64,000 bases of DNA, taken from positions 2,016,717-2,080,716 of the forward strand of contig NZ_JHEG04000001.1 of assembly GCF_000760695.4 (NCBI RefSeq), in the 5' to 3' direction. The stretch's first letter is position 1. Each line of letters opens with the position of its first letter. The notes under the pieces are model-generated. The model was given only the letters and a program-made list of their open reading frames with translations, did no database searches and was not told the DNA's origin. Shown here piece after piece: positions 17,181-25,859 of the stretch. Made by a program: the position numbers and the translations under genes. The DNA is from Tolypothrix bouteillei VB521301. GTDB taxonomy: Bacteria > Cyanobacteriota > Cyanobacteriia > Cyanobacteriales > Nostocaceae.

Positions 17181-20100
17181 ATGGACTTTAAGGAATTGTT
17201 GGAATTTACTGATGAAGCTGTCTTCATAAAAGTGGGAAGGCGGTTGAGTGCAGTAGAGATTACCATCCTTAAAGGTTCTTGGGAGAATTTGACCTACGAG
17301 CAAATTGCTGGAATTGCTAACTCCTCACTAGTACGGGTAAAACGAGATATTGGTCCTAAACTTTGGCAGTTACTTACTGAAGTACTGGGTAAGAAGGTTA
17401 GCAAAAGTAATATGCGCTCTGTTCTTAAACGCCAGTGGAGCAAATCTTTTCAGCCAGACAGAGTGGAGGAAACTTCAGATAATTCCATCCAAAATTATGC
17501 TAAAGATTTTCATTCTAATTCTTTCAGCAATGCACTTGCTCCAACATCAAACCCCCCTGTTTCCAAGGAGGAATTCAAGGGGAATGTAGATTGGGGAGAA
17601 GCAATTGATGTTTCTGTGTTTTATGGACGCACAGAGGAACTCAATATACTAGAGCAATGGTTGACAAAAGAAGGTTGTCGATTGGTAGGGCTGTTGGGAA
17701 TGGGAGGTATTGGGAAAACCTCTCTGGCTGCAAAGCTAGCACAACAAGTTCAAGATCGTTTTGAGTATGTTGTTTGGCGCTCGCTCCATAACGCTCCATC
17801 ACTTTTTGAGCTTTTAGCAAACTTAATTCAATTTTTTTCTCAATCCCAAGTTTTAGAAGTTGATTTGCCAAACAGTCTGGATGGTAGAATTTCTAAACTC
17901 ATGGATTTTTTACGCAAACATCGTTGTCTGATTGTTCTTGATAATGCTGAGACCATCCTACAAAGTGGTGCGATCGCGGGAAGCTATCGAGAAGGCTATG
18001 AGGAATACGGTCAACTGATGAGAAGAATGGGTGAATTAGTTCACGCGAGTTGTGTTGTGGTGACGTCACGGGAAAAACCGAAAGAAGTGGCGTTTCTTGA
18101 AGGCAAATCGCTACCGGTTCGCTCACTACAACTGAAGGGTTTAGAGGTGGTAGATGGGCAAAAAATCTTTGAAATTAAAGGGTTATGGGGTTCCGAATCG
18201 GAAATACTAGCAGTGGTCGATCGCTATGCTGGTAATGCTTTAGCCTTGAAAATAGTCGCTACAACCATTTTAGATATTTTTAATGGTAATATTTCTAAAT
18301 TTTTAGAAGAAGATACATCAGTTTACGGTAGCATTCGAGAACTTTTAGATCAACAATTTTCCCGGTTATCAAATTTAGAAAAAAATATAATATATTGGTT
18401 GGCAATCGATCGCGAACCAGTGACAATATCAGAGTTACAAGATGATATTATAGCACTGATACTACCCAGAAAATTACTCGAAGCTCTAGAATCTCTGGTC
18501 AGGCGATCGCTAGTTGAAAAGAGAGCATCGCTTTTTACATTACAGCCTGTTGTAATGGAGTATATAACTGATAATTTAGTACAACAAATTTGGCAAGAAA
18601 TTAGTACTCAAAATACTAATTTATTGACAAGTCATGCTTTAATAAAAGCCACAGCTAAAGATTATATTAAAGAGATTCAAACTCGCCTAATTCTTAAACC
18701 AGCGATCGATGGTTTGCTAACTGTTTTTAGAAGTCAAGAAAGCCTGAGAAATCAAATTAGAAAAATTTTCTTAAAACTGCGAGAGACCTTACCGCAAGAA
18801 CAAAATTATATAGCGGGAAATATCTTAAATCTACTTTGTTATTTAAAAACAGATCTGAGTTACTACGATTTTTCATATCTTACTGTTCGGCAAGCCGATC
18901 TGCGAAATGTAAATTTGCACAATGTGAATTTTGTGCATGCTAATTTAGAGAGAACGGTATTTGCTGAAAGCTTCAGTGGTATTTTGTCGTTAGTATTTAG
19001 CCCCGATCGGAAATTGCTAGCAGTAGGGGATATGAATGGCGAAATTCGCGTATACCAAGTCAGTGATTGGAGACAGTTAAATATCTTAACCGGTCATACG
19101 GATTGGGTAACATCAATTGCCTTCAGTCCTGACAGTAGTATTCTTGCCAGTGGGAGTGAAGATCAAACAATCAATCTTTGGAATGTTGCAAACGGACAGC
19201 ATTTTAATACCTTGCAGGGACACAAAAAAGGAATTTCCTCACTCGTTTTTGCTTCACGACCAAGCCCGAATAATTCAGATAACCAAATAATACTAGCGAG
19301 TGGTAGTGATGACAAGACTGTAAAAATATGGGATGTCAGGGATGGTAGGTGCTTAAAAACGCTGCAAGGACATAGTGATATGGTGCGAGCAGTTGTTTTT
19401 AGTCCTGACAACCAAATATTAGTAAGTGGTAGCGTAGATACAACACTGAAGTTATGGGATGCAAGGAATGGTAAGTGTTTGAGCACTTTACAGGAAAACA
19501 ATGAAGGGATTTGGTCAGTTGCTATTAGCCCAGATGGGCACATACTTGCTAGTGCGAGTGGCGGCACAGTTAACGTATGGGATATTCACACTGGGAAATG
19601 TCAGATGAAGTTGCAAGGTCATGGCGGTTGGGTGATTTCAGTTGCATTTAGTAAAGATGGGCAAACCCTTGCAAGTGGCAGTTGGGATCGAACAGTAAAA
19701 TTGTGGAATGTCAGTAACGGTCAATGTCTCAAAACTTTGCAAGGACACAATAATATAATTCGAGCCGTACACTTCAGCCACGATGGTCAAATTCTAGCAA
19801 GTGGTAGTGACGATCAATCGCTAAGACTGTGGGATGTTAGCACGGGTCAGTGCTTAAAAACAATGCAGGGGTATAGCAGCAGGATCTGGTCAATTGCTTC
19901 GAGCCCTGATGGTCAAATACTGGCAAGTACCAGTCAAAAAATGGTGAAACTGTGGAACATCAATACTGGTCAAAGCTTTAGAAACTTGTTAGGGCATAGT
20001 AATGGAGTTCGAGCATTGGCTTTCAGTCCTAACGGTCAAATGCTAGCAAGTGCCAGTGAAGACAAAACCGTCAAGATATGGGATATCAGTACTGGTGAAT

Positions 20101-20870
20101 GTTTGAGAACATTGTACGGACATACGAATTGGGTTTGGTCATTGGCTTTCAGTTATGACGGTCTCACTTTGGCTAGTGGCAGTCACGACTGCACGATAAA
20201 GTTATGGAATATTTTTGATGGTAAGTGTTTAAAAACTATACGTGAAGAAAAACATGGAGTTTTGTCAGTAGCTTTTAGTCCAGATGGTCTCACTTTAGCA
20301 AGTGGCGGTCACGATCATACAGTCAGGTTATGGAATGTTTTTGATGGTAAGTGCTTGAGAACTTTGCACGAGCATACAGGGTGGGTTTGGTCAATCGCCT
20401 TTAGCCCTGACGGGCAAATGTTAAGTAGTGGTAGTGGAGATCACACAGTAAGGCTGTGGAATGTTTTTGATGGTAAGTGCTTGAGAACTTTGCACGGACA
20501 TACAGGGTGGGTTTGGTCAATCGCCTTCAGCCCTGACGGAAGAATCTTAAGCAGTGGTAGCATGGATCAAACGGTAAAGTTATGGGATATTAAAACAGGT
20601 CAATTTCTTAAAACACTAAGGGGACACAATCGGGGAGTTTTGTCAGTCACCTTCAGCCCGAGCGAGTATACTCTGATTAGTAGCAGTGAAGATGAGACAT
20701 TGAGAATTTGGCAGATCTCAACAGGTCTGTGTGTGAAAATTTTAAGAGATAAAAGACTTTACGAAGGGATGAAAATCGCTAGCGCAACTGGGTTAACAGA
20801 TGCGACGGTTACCACCTTAAAGACTTTAGGAGCTATAGAGTCTGCATTGGAGCATTTTTCATCTATGTAA
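17181..20870 (+). CDS. NB-ARC STAND ATPase with 14 WD40 repeats (copy 2)
   Basis: Paralogue of the upstream gene, 1229 residues. The N-terminal ~90 residues differ: they resemble the vMAP-type N-terminal helix-turn-helix of cyanobacterial conflict proteins (SWENLTYEQIAGIANSS). NB-ARC follows with P-loop GMGGIGKTS (~172-180) and CLIVLDNAET, then pentapeptide-like repeats (TDLSYYDFSYLTVRQADLRN) and 14 WD40 repeats. Repeats near the C-terminus are nearly identical: units of 126 bases start at 20331 and 20457. It lacks the repeat-coded linkers of copy 1. Both proteins end with a similar RLYE...TGLT tail. The two swap only their N-terminal domain and so may respond to related ligands with different outputs. 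Confidence 0.9.
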   Translation: MDFKELLEFTDEAVFIKVGRRLSAVEITILKGSWENLTYEQIAGIANSSLVRVKRDIGPKLWQLLTEVLGKKVSKSNMRSVLKRQWSKSFQPDRVEETSDNSIQNYAKDFHSNSFSNALAPTSNPPVSKEEFKGNVDWGEAIDVSVFYGRTEELNILEQWLTKEGCRLVGLLGMGGIGKTSLAAKLAQQVQDRFEYVVWRSLHNAPSLFELLANLIQFFSQSQVLEVDLPNSLDGRISKLMDFLRKHRCLIVLDNAETILQSGAIAGSYREGYEEYGQLMRRMGELVHASCVVVTSREKPKEVAFLEGKSLPVRSLQLKGLEVVDGQKIFEIKGLWGSESEILAVVDRYAGNALALKIVATTILDIFNGNISKFLEEDTSVYGSIRELLDQQFSRLSNLEKNIIYWLAIDREPVTISELQDDIIALILPRKLLEALESLVRRSLVEKRASLFTLQPVVMEYITDNLVQQIWQEISTQNTNLLTSHALIKATAKDYIKEIQTRLILKPAIDGLLTVFRSQESLRNQIRKIFLKLRETLPQEQNYIAGNILNLLCYLKTDLSYYDFSYLTVRQADLRNVNLHNVNFVHANLERTVFAESFSGILSLVFSPDRKLLAVGDMNGEIRVYQVSDWRQLNILTGHTDWVTSIAFSPDSSILASGSEDQTINLWNVANGQHFNTLQGHKKGISSLVFASRPSPNNSDNQIILASGSDDKTVKIWDVRDGRCLKTLQGHSDMVRAVVFSPDNQILVSGSVDTTLKLWDARNGKCLSTLQENNEGIWSVAISPDGHILASASGGTVNVWDIHTGKCQMKLQGHGGWVISVAFSKDGQTLASGSWDRTVKLWNVSNGQCLKTLQGHNNIIRAVHFSHDGQILASGSDDQSLRLWDVSTGQCLKTMQGYSSRIWSIASSPDGQILASTSQKMVKLWNINTGQSFRNLLGHSNGVRALAFSPNGQMLASASEDKTVKIWDISTGECLRTLYGHTNWVWSLAFSYDGLTLASGSHDCTIKLWNIFDGKCLKTIREEKHGVLSVAFSPDGLTLASGGHDHTVRLWNVFDGKCLRTLHEHTGWVWSIAFSPDGQMLSSGSGDHTVRLWNVFDGKCLRTLHGHTGWVWSIAFSPDGRILSSGSMDQTVKLWDIKTGQFLKTLRGHNRGVLSVTFSPSEYTLISSSEDETLRIWQISTGLCVKILRDKRLYEGMKIASATGLTDATVTTLKTLGAIESALEHFSSM

Positions 20871-20920
20871 CAAGTCTTGTTGGTTAAGCCTAAAAATGCG
20901 AAAACACGTAGGTTGGGGAG

Positions 20921-21196
20921 CCACTCACGTGCCCAGAGCAGCGCCGTGCCCAGAGAAGTTGCGGTGAGTCCAGCCCTGAAAGCAGGTTTACGGCACGAGG
21001 GAACTGGCGAACCCGTAAGGGCTTGGGGGTTTCCACCTCAGATGTTTCACTTGGGCAAAGACGACAGGTGCTTCAACCGAGGAAACCAGAGCAACGCACT
21101 GTCTCCCCAAGACCGCACTGACTCCCCAATAGCAAACTTCGGAGGGTTACCCCCGTTGAGGTGACTGCTCTGGGTTCCCCCCGTTAAGTGACGTGG
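20921..21196 (+). repeat. Dispersed repeat element (large copy)
   Basis: A 276-base element with imperfect terminal inverted repeats: CCACTCACGTGCCCAGAGCA at the left and CTGCTCTGGG...GTGACGTGG at the right. The interior has the GGTGAGTCCAGCCCT...AACTGGCGAACCCGTA series shared with shorter copies at about 27385, 30855 and 54297. A 95-codon open frame inside it is an accident of the repeat. The remaining bases of the 475-base gap to the next gene are AT-rich and featureless. Confidence 0.6.
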
Positions 21197-21345
21197 CGTT
21201 TGAGGAACGAAACCCAACTTTACTTTACAGGTATTTGTTGGGTTTTTCCAACGTACAAAAATTCCGATCCGAGCAGTATTGATTCCGAAATTACATTAAT
21301 CAATTTGTATCTATCAAATAGCTATTAAATTAATTTGTAGAATAC

Positions 21346-21717
21346 ATGTCGAACTTCAAAAAATCTGCCGTATTGGTTGCTCTGTTACCATTTATTACCC
21401 TTTGGACTCAAGTTGCTAATGCTGAAACCTTAAAGACTAAAAATTTCAACGTCAAAATCACCAGAAATTGCCCGGAAGGATATGTAACTTGCAATAATGT
21501 TAGGTACTTTGGCAAGAATTTAAAAACCGGTCAATCGATTAGTCTGACTGGCAAAACTATGCACTCAACTGGTGCAGATGGTGTTACACCAGGACGGTTT
21601 CTCGGTTACCAGTTCCGCAATAACAACTATGTTTATCAGGTAACAGCAGACGGCGTTTTGCTAGTTTATCAAGGTAAAAAACTGATACTGAAAGAGCAAG
21701 GGGCGTTGACATATTAA
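21346..21717 (+). CDS. Small secreted hypothetical protein
   Basis: A 123-residue protein with a clear cleavable signal peptide: basic MSNFKKS, a hydrophobic core to about residue 21, and a likely cleavage site after AQVANA-type sequence (VANAET). The mature part has two cysteines close together (CPEGYVTC) and a beta-rich pattern (LTGKTMHS, YVYQVTADGVLLVYQGKKL). Function unknown. It is convergent with the short-chain dehydrogenase gene, with an inverted-repeat element between them. Confidence 0.7.
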   Translation: MSNFKKSAVLVALLPFITLWTQVANAETLKTKNFNVKITRNCPEGYVTCNNVRYFGKNLKTGQSISLTGKTMHSTGADGVTPGRFLGYQFRNNNYVYQVTADGVLLVYQGKKLILKEQGALTY

Positions 21718-21723
21718 AAGACT

Positions 21724-21880
21724 CTAGTACAGAACGGCGTAAATAAGGCAACCATTAATAACAAGCAAAAAGCTTATGATAAAAGCTTTTACGCCTTCTG
21801 CCACGCCACTTGCTGTAGCCTGTGAAACCCGTCCACCGCAGTGGCTCCTCTGCCTGCGTACTTCTGCCTTTTTGTACTAG
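21724..21880. mobile_element. 157-bp MITE-like element, copy A
   Basis: Ends CTAGTACA and its complement TGTACTAG. A second copy of exactly the same length, mostly identical, is at 36187-36343. Inside, GGCGTAAA and TTTACGCC form a stem. The right end overlaps the short-chain dehydrogenase gene and provides its TAG stop codon. If the target is TA, the ends would be GTACA/TGTAC. No protein is coded, so any movement would need a transposase elsewhere. Confidence 0.75.
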
Positions 21881-22677
21881 TTCATTGTTGGTACCCAACC
21901 ACCATCTACACGTAAGTTTGCACCATTGATGTAATCAGCAAGAGGACTGGCAAGAAAAGTCACAATATGAGCTACGTCTTCAACTTTTCCCAGGGAATTG
22001 GTGGGATTGTTCATCAGCCCTCGCAACATATGCTGCTGGATCTGCACTAAGTCTGTACCCCATCCTTGGTTCAAACCAATCTGAAGCATAATGTCATTCA
22101 AACGAGGTGTAACAATTGAACCAGGGCTAACGGCATTCACTGCAATCCCTGTTCCAGTCAACTCTTGTGCCAAACTCACTGTTAAGTTGAGGTTGGCAGC
22201 TTTGGTTGCTGAATAGTCAGCCACAGACGTTGGTTTTGTTGCTACACTACTGGCGATGTTAATAATACGTCCCCAACCCAATTCTTGCATTTGCGGCAAC
22301 AGTAACAGGGTTGTGCGTACCATAGAAACAACATTGATATTGTAAAGCTCCAACCATTGGTTGGGGGTGGAGTTCATCCAGCCTCGCATTGAATAAGTAC
22401 CAGCATTGTTAACCAGAATATCTACAGCACCAAGAACTGATAAAACCTTATGTACTACTTGCTCTGCTCCTCCATCAGTCGCTAAGTCACCAATAGCAAC
22501 AAACGCTTTTCCACCATCTACTGCAATCTCTCGAACAACGCGACTCGCTTCTTTTTCATTCCGACCATGCACCACTACCGTCACCCCTTCTTTTGCTAGT
22601 GCTTTAGCAATACCTTCACCAATTCCAGAGCTACTACCAGTGACAAGAGCGCGTTTTCCTTTTAGTTGCAAGTCCAT
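21877..22677 (-). CDS. Short-chain dehydrogenase/reductase
   Basis: NAD(P)-dependent oxidoreductase of 266 residues with a Rossmann fold. Cofactor motif TGSSSGIG (13-20), NNAG (90-93), catalytic Ser143/144, Tyr155 and Lys159 (YSATK) are all present. HGRN after strand 2 favours NADPH. As the last gene of the minus-strand AraC, TPP-enzyme and KAS III-like set, it probably reduces a keto product made by those enzymes. It starts 95 bases after the ketosynthase stop, with a hairpin between. Its stop codon lies in the end of a MITE-like element, so the original C-terminus may have been different. Confidence 0.88.
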   Translation of the reverse strand: MDLQLKGKRALVTGSSSGIGEGIAKALAKEGVTVVVHGRNEKEASRVVREIAVDGGKAFVAIGDLATDGGAEQVVHKVLSVLGAVDILVNNAGTYSMRGWMNSTPNQWLELYNINVVSMVRTTLLLLPQMQELGWGRIINIASSVATKPTSVADYSATKAANLNLTVSLAQELTGTGIAVNAVSPGSIVTPRLNDIMLQIGLNQGWGTDLVQIQQHMLRGLMNNPTNSLGKVEDVAHIVTFLASPLADYINGANLRVDGGWVPTMN

Positions 22678-22719
22678 ACTCTCTGCTTCTTATCGATCGA
22701 AGATTATTAGTGCTTTTGT

Positions 22720-22742
22720 GTGGCGGGTTTTTAACCCGCCAC
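22720..22742. repeat. Intercistronic 10-bp hairpin
   Basis: GTGGCGGGTT-TTT-AACCCGCCAC is a perfect stem between the ketosynthase-like and dehydrogenase genes. No U-run follows on the minus strand, so it is more likely an mRNA-stability or attenuation structure, or a dispersed palindrome, than a full terminator. Confidence 0.5.
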
Positions 22743-22772
22743 GAATACAGGACGGTTGTACCGCAGGAAGTT

Positions 22773-23900
22773 TTAGTTAGACATTCCTAATGCTGCCACA
22801 GGTTCATTTAAGGAAGGAGCAGGAGCAGGACCTAAGGCAACATCACCCCACCGCATGACAGTTGCAGTGGCATTTGCTGCTGCACCAAAAGAATAAACCA
22901 GAACCAAATCATTTTCATGAATCTTACCCTCTTGGGCAGCATGGTAGAGATTCGCAAGGGGAAGTACAGGTCCGATGTTCCCATATTTGGGGTAGAGATC
23001 GATAGTGCGTTTTGGCTCAATATCGAGTACGCGAGCACCAAATTTTGCAAACCAGGCAGTTGGCGTGTTAAAAATAAAGAAATCAATTTCATCGAGTGTC
23101 ACATTAGCAGCAGCAGCAGCACCCTCGGTGCAAGTGAGAACAAAATCAGCCGCCGTGTTGCTAATAACTCGATTTGCTCCTTTGCCAGACCTCATAAATA
23201 ATCGCAACTTGCCCTGATGATCCTCTGCCAATTCAGTGTAAAATGCGCTACAAGTCTCTGCAGAATGAACAATTTTACTACCAAGGATTCCTTGATTGGC
23301 TTTGACCGCACTGACGACAAAGGCTCCAGCACCATCACCCGCTATCCACGAGATGGTATCTCTTTCATCAAGAAGACGAGAATAGGCACAGGAAGTAATC
23401 ACCAGGATATTGCGATAGTCTCCAGACCGCACTAATGTACTGGCGGTTTCTAGTGCAACTATAGCACTTGAACACATGGAATTAAGATTCCAACTCGCAC
23501 AGCGCAAACCGAGTTCATTGACGAGGAAAGCAGCATTGCCAGCTACGACTTCTTCAGTCCCAAAAGAAGTGACGATCGCAAGATCGATGTCTTCTAACAA
23601 AAAATTTCCTGCCTGAAGGGCGTCTCGTGCTGCACGACACTCAAGGGTTAATGACGATTCATCTGAACTGAGTATGCGTCGTTCTACAGCACCACGAAAT
23701 GGGTCTGATACGTAAGGCATCATCTCCTGGTCAAACGCATTGCCGGGAGTAGAACCAGCAAGAGAAAAGAGCCTTCCCAAGCTTTTTTGTTCGGACTGAG
23801 CAACTAGATCTGGGTATTTCTTACGGTAGTAATCGTTTGTACATACGGTATTTGGAAAACTTAATGCTAGAGAGCGAATGCCTACTGAAGAGCCTTTCAT
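22773..23900 (-). CDS. KAS III-like 3-oxoacyl-ACP synthase with altered active site
   Basis: A 375-residue thiolase-fold condensing enzyme. The acyl-binding Cys143 is in NLNSMCSSAIVAL, the GDGAGAF loop is near 188-194 and Asn308 is in YGNIGPVLPL. The catalytic His of FabH (HQAN) is replaced: the aligned position reads FNTPTAW, with Asn278. Without His, decarboxylative condensation may be impaired and the enzyme may instead transfer or hydrolyse acyl groups, as other divergent KAS III members do; this is inference. A strong AAGGAGG lies before the ATG and overlaps the TPP-enzyme stop, so the two are translationally linked. Confidence 0.8.
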   Translation of the reverse strand: MKGSSVGIRSLALSFPNTVCTNDYYRKKYPDLVAQSEQKSLGRLFSLAGSTPGNAFDQEMMPYVSDPFRGAVERRILSSDESSLTLECRAARDALQAGNFLLEDIDLAIVTSFGTEEVVAGNAAFLVNELGLRCASWNLNSMCSSAIVALETASTLVRSGDYRNILVITSCAYSRLLDERDTISWIAGDGAGAFVVSAVKANQGILGSKIVHSAETCSAFYTELAEDHQGKLRLFMRSGKGANRVISNTAADFVLTCTEGAAAAANVTLDEIDFFIFNTPTAWFAKFGARVLDIEPKRTIDLYPKYGNIGPVLPLANLYHAAQEGKIHENDLVLVYSFGAAANATATVMRWGDVALGPAPAPSLNEPVAALGMSN

Positions 23901-23910
23901 ATTAACCTCC

Positions 23911-25644
23911 TTAAGAATTTGTAGTGGTTTGTGAGATCAAACTGTCAATTCGACCTTTTATTGGTACGGGTTCGGTTGGATCGATAACTACATCAACTAC
24001 GAAAGGAACAGGAGATGCGATCGCTTTCTCCAAAGCTTGTTGAATCTCGGATTCTTTTTGAACACGGATACCATCGGCTCCCATAGCGCAAGCAACCTTA
24101 ACAAAATCTACTTGCGGAATGTCTGTATCCATATCCTTCAATCCCTCAAATGCCACGCCCTGACGGCACATGTTGTAACATCCATCATTGAGAATAATCC
24201 AAACAGCAGGAATTTCATATCTCACAGCCGTACTAATCTCACTATTCATGAGCATGGCACCATCCCCAACAATAGCAACAGCTTTTTTATTGCTTGCTAG
24301 TGCAGCACCAACAACGCCCGTGACGAAATGACCCATAGAACCAAAACTCGTACTTGCTCGGTAACGACCTGATTCGGTAAATTGCAGTACATGATTTCCC
24401 CAAGCCAGTGAATTACCTGCTTCTGTCATCACTATTGCATTACTCTTCTCAACGATCGTCGCTTGAATTGCATCCATAAGTACTTTAGGACGCACCAAAT
24501 TTTTCGCAGGTGTATTCACGCTTTTTGGTTCAGCTTGAGACAAAGCAATGGCTGACTCATCTTGATTGTCTGGGAAATACTTTAATAAAGCTTTGACAAA
24601 CACTCTGATATCAGACTGAATAGCAAATGTCTCAACATAGGGATATGCAGTTCCAGGAACTTCCGGATCAATATCAACGTGTAAAAAACCTCGGTCGGGA
24701 ACCATAGAAGGATGCCAAAATGAAGTCAGTTCACCAAGGCGCGTTCCAAGTACTAGCGTCCTCAAAGGACAAGACTCTTGCATATACTTCAAAACCGACT
24801 CATGTCCGCCGAAGCCCGTAACCCCCACAAATTGAGAATGGTTTTCTGGAAAAATACCCTTGCCACGCGGCGAACACATAACAGCCGCCCCTGTCCTCTC
24901 AGCCAGCTGGCGAATTTCTGAAGCTGCTTCTCTCGCACCAAAGCCAACCCAGATGGCAAACGATCCTTCCGACAACAACCCCGCACATTTTGCAATAGCG
25001 TCCTCCGTCGTGCTGGGGGGAGCAAGAGAAAGAGCCACTTGTGACAGTGATGTCTTCAATGAACTAACTTGAATATTTCTGGGGATACTCAAGTGTGCAA
25101 CAAAGCCACCAGGTTGGGCTAAACCTTTTGCAAGCCTGCAATAAATCTCTGGAAGTTCATCATCAGATTCGACGGTAGTCGCATAATGAAACAGAGATTC
25201 TGAGGTAAAAATCCCCGTGGTAGGCATTGTATAAGCACTGGTTTCTTGGCAAGCCCACCGTCCGCGCTGAGATGTTGAGGTGGAAGCCGATACGAAAATG
25301 ACCTTTGCACCCTCCCAACGAGCTGCAAATAAACCTGTTATTGCATTGGTAATGCCAGGACCGGTTGTAGCAAACACCACTATTGGAGAACCACTAGCAA
25401 AGTATGCTTCAGTTGCTGCAAAAGCTGCTCCTGCTTCATGACGAAAATGTAGCACCCGAATAGAACTATGTTGCAAGGCATGCCACAAAGGGACAATTGC
25501 TCCCCCTGATACACCAAATGCATATTTCACTCCTATTTCTTCTAACATCTTGACTATTACGGATGCAACTGAAATAGGTACAACGTGCGATTGTAAATTT
25601 GATTGGCTATTCGTAACAAGTGAGGGAGTTAAAGCAACACTCAT
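23911..25644 (-). CDS. Thiamine-diphosphate enzyme, acetolactate synthase-like
   Basis: A 577-residue ThDP-dependent enzyme in three domains: an N-terminal pyrimidine-binding domain with Glu70 (FRHEAGAAFAA), the central domain, and a C-terminal PP domain with GDGAMLMNSE (starting ~457) and NDGCYNM that binds Mg-ThDP. The family decarboxylates 2-oxo acids and joins the resulting carbanion to an aldehyde, ketone or acyl group. A true acetolactate synthase normally has a small regulatory subunit gene next to it; here the neighbour is a KAS III-like gene 10 bases away, suggesting acyloin or alpha-hydroxyketone formation in a special pathway. AGGAATG lies before the start. Confidence 0.85.
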   Translation of the reverse strand: MSVALTPSLVTNSQSNLQSHVVPISVASVIVKMLEEIGVKYAFGVSGGAIVPLWHALQHSSIRVLHFRHEAGAAFAATEAYFASGSPIVVFATTGPGITNAITGLFAARWEGAKVIFVSASTSTSQRGRWACQETSAYTMPTTGIFTSESLFHYATTVESDDELPEIYCRLAKGLAQPGGFVAHLSIPRNIQVSSLKTSLSQVALSLAPPSTTEDAIAKCAGLLSEGSFAIWVGFGAREAASEIRQLAERTGAAVMCSPRGKGIFPENHSQFVGVTGFGGHESVLKYMQESCPLRTLVLGTRLGELTSFWHPSMVPDRGFLHVDIDPEVPGTAYPYVETFAIQSDIRVFVKALLKYFPDNQDESAIALSQAEPKSVNTPAKNLVRPKVLMDAIQATIVEKSNAIVMTEAGNSLAWGNHVLQFTESGRYRASTSFGSMGHFVTGVVGAALASNKKAVAIVGDGAMLMNSEISTAVRYEIPAVWIILNDGCYNMCRQGVAFEGLKDMDTDIPQVDFVKVACAMGADGIRVQKESEIQQALEKAIASPVPFVVDVVIDPTEPVPIKGRIDSLISQTTTNS

Positions 25645-25859
25645 AAATTCATTCCTTATTTGACTCTTGATTGTTTGATGGCATTTTCATTAATTAGAAA
25701 ACGAAGTCGTTATTCAAAAGTCACATTCATTAATTTCGCCTTGTTTGCTAACTTTTATTGATTTCTCGATCTTCAGAATAGCCTACTACCAATTAATACG
25801 GTAATTAAGTATTTTTTGCAAAAAATAAAAAATGATGAACTATTTGTAGATATTCATTC

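Noticed and set aside
20877..21164. 95-codon frame after the second NB-ARC gene
   Set aside because: It lies in a dispersed repeat element whose copies elsewhere lack the frame, and has no ribosome site or family look.
23911..25644. Scytonemin gene scyA
   Set aside because: The enzyme is acetolactate-synthase-like, but the scyB/scyC-type neighbours are absent and a KAS III-like gene is adjacent.
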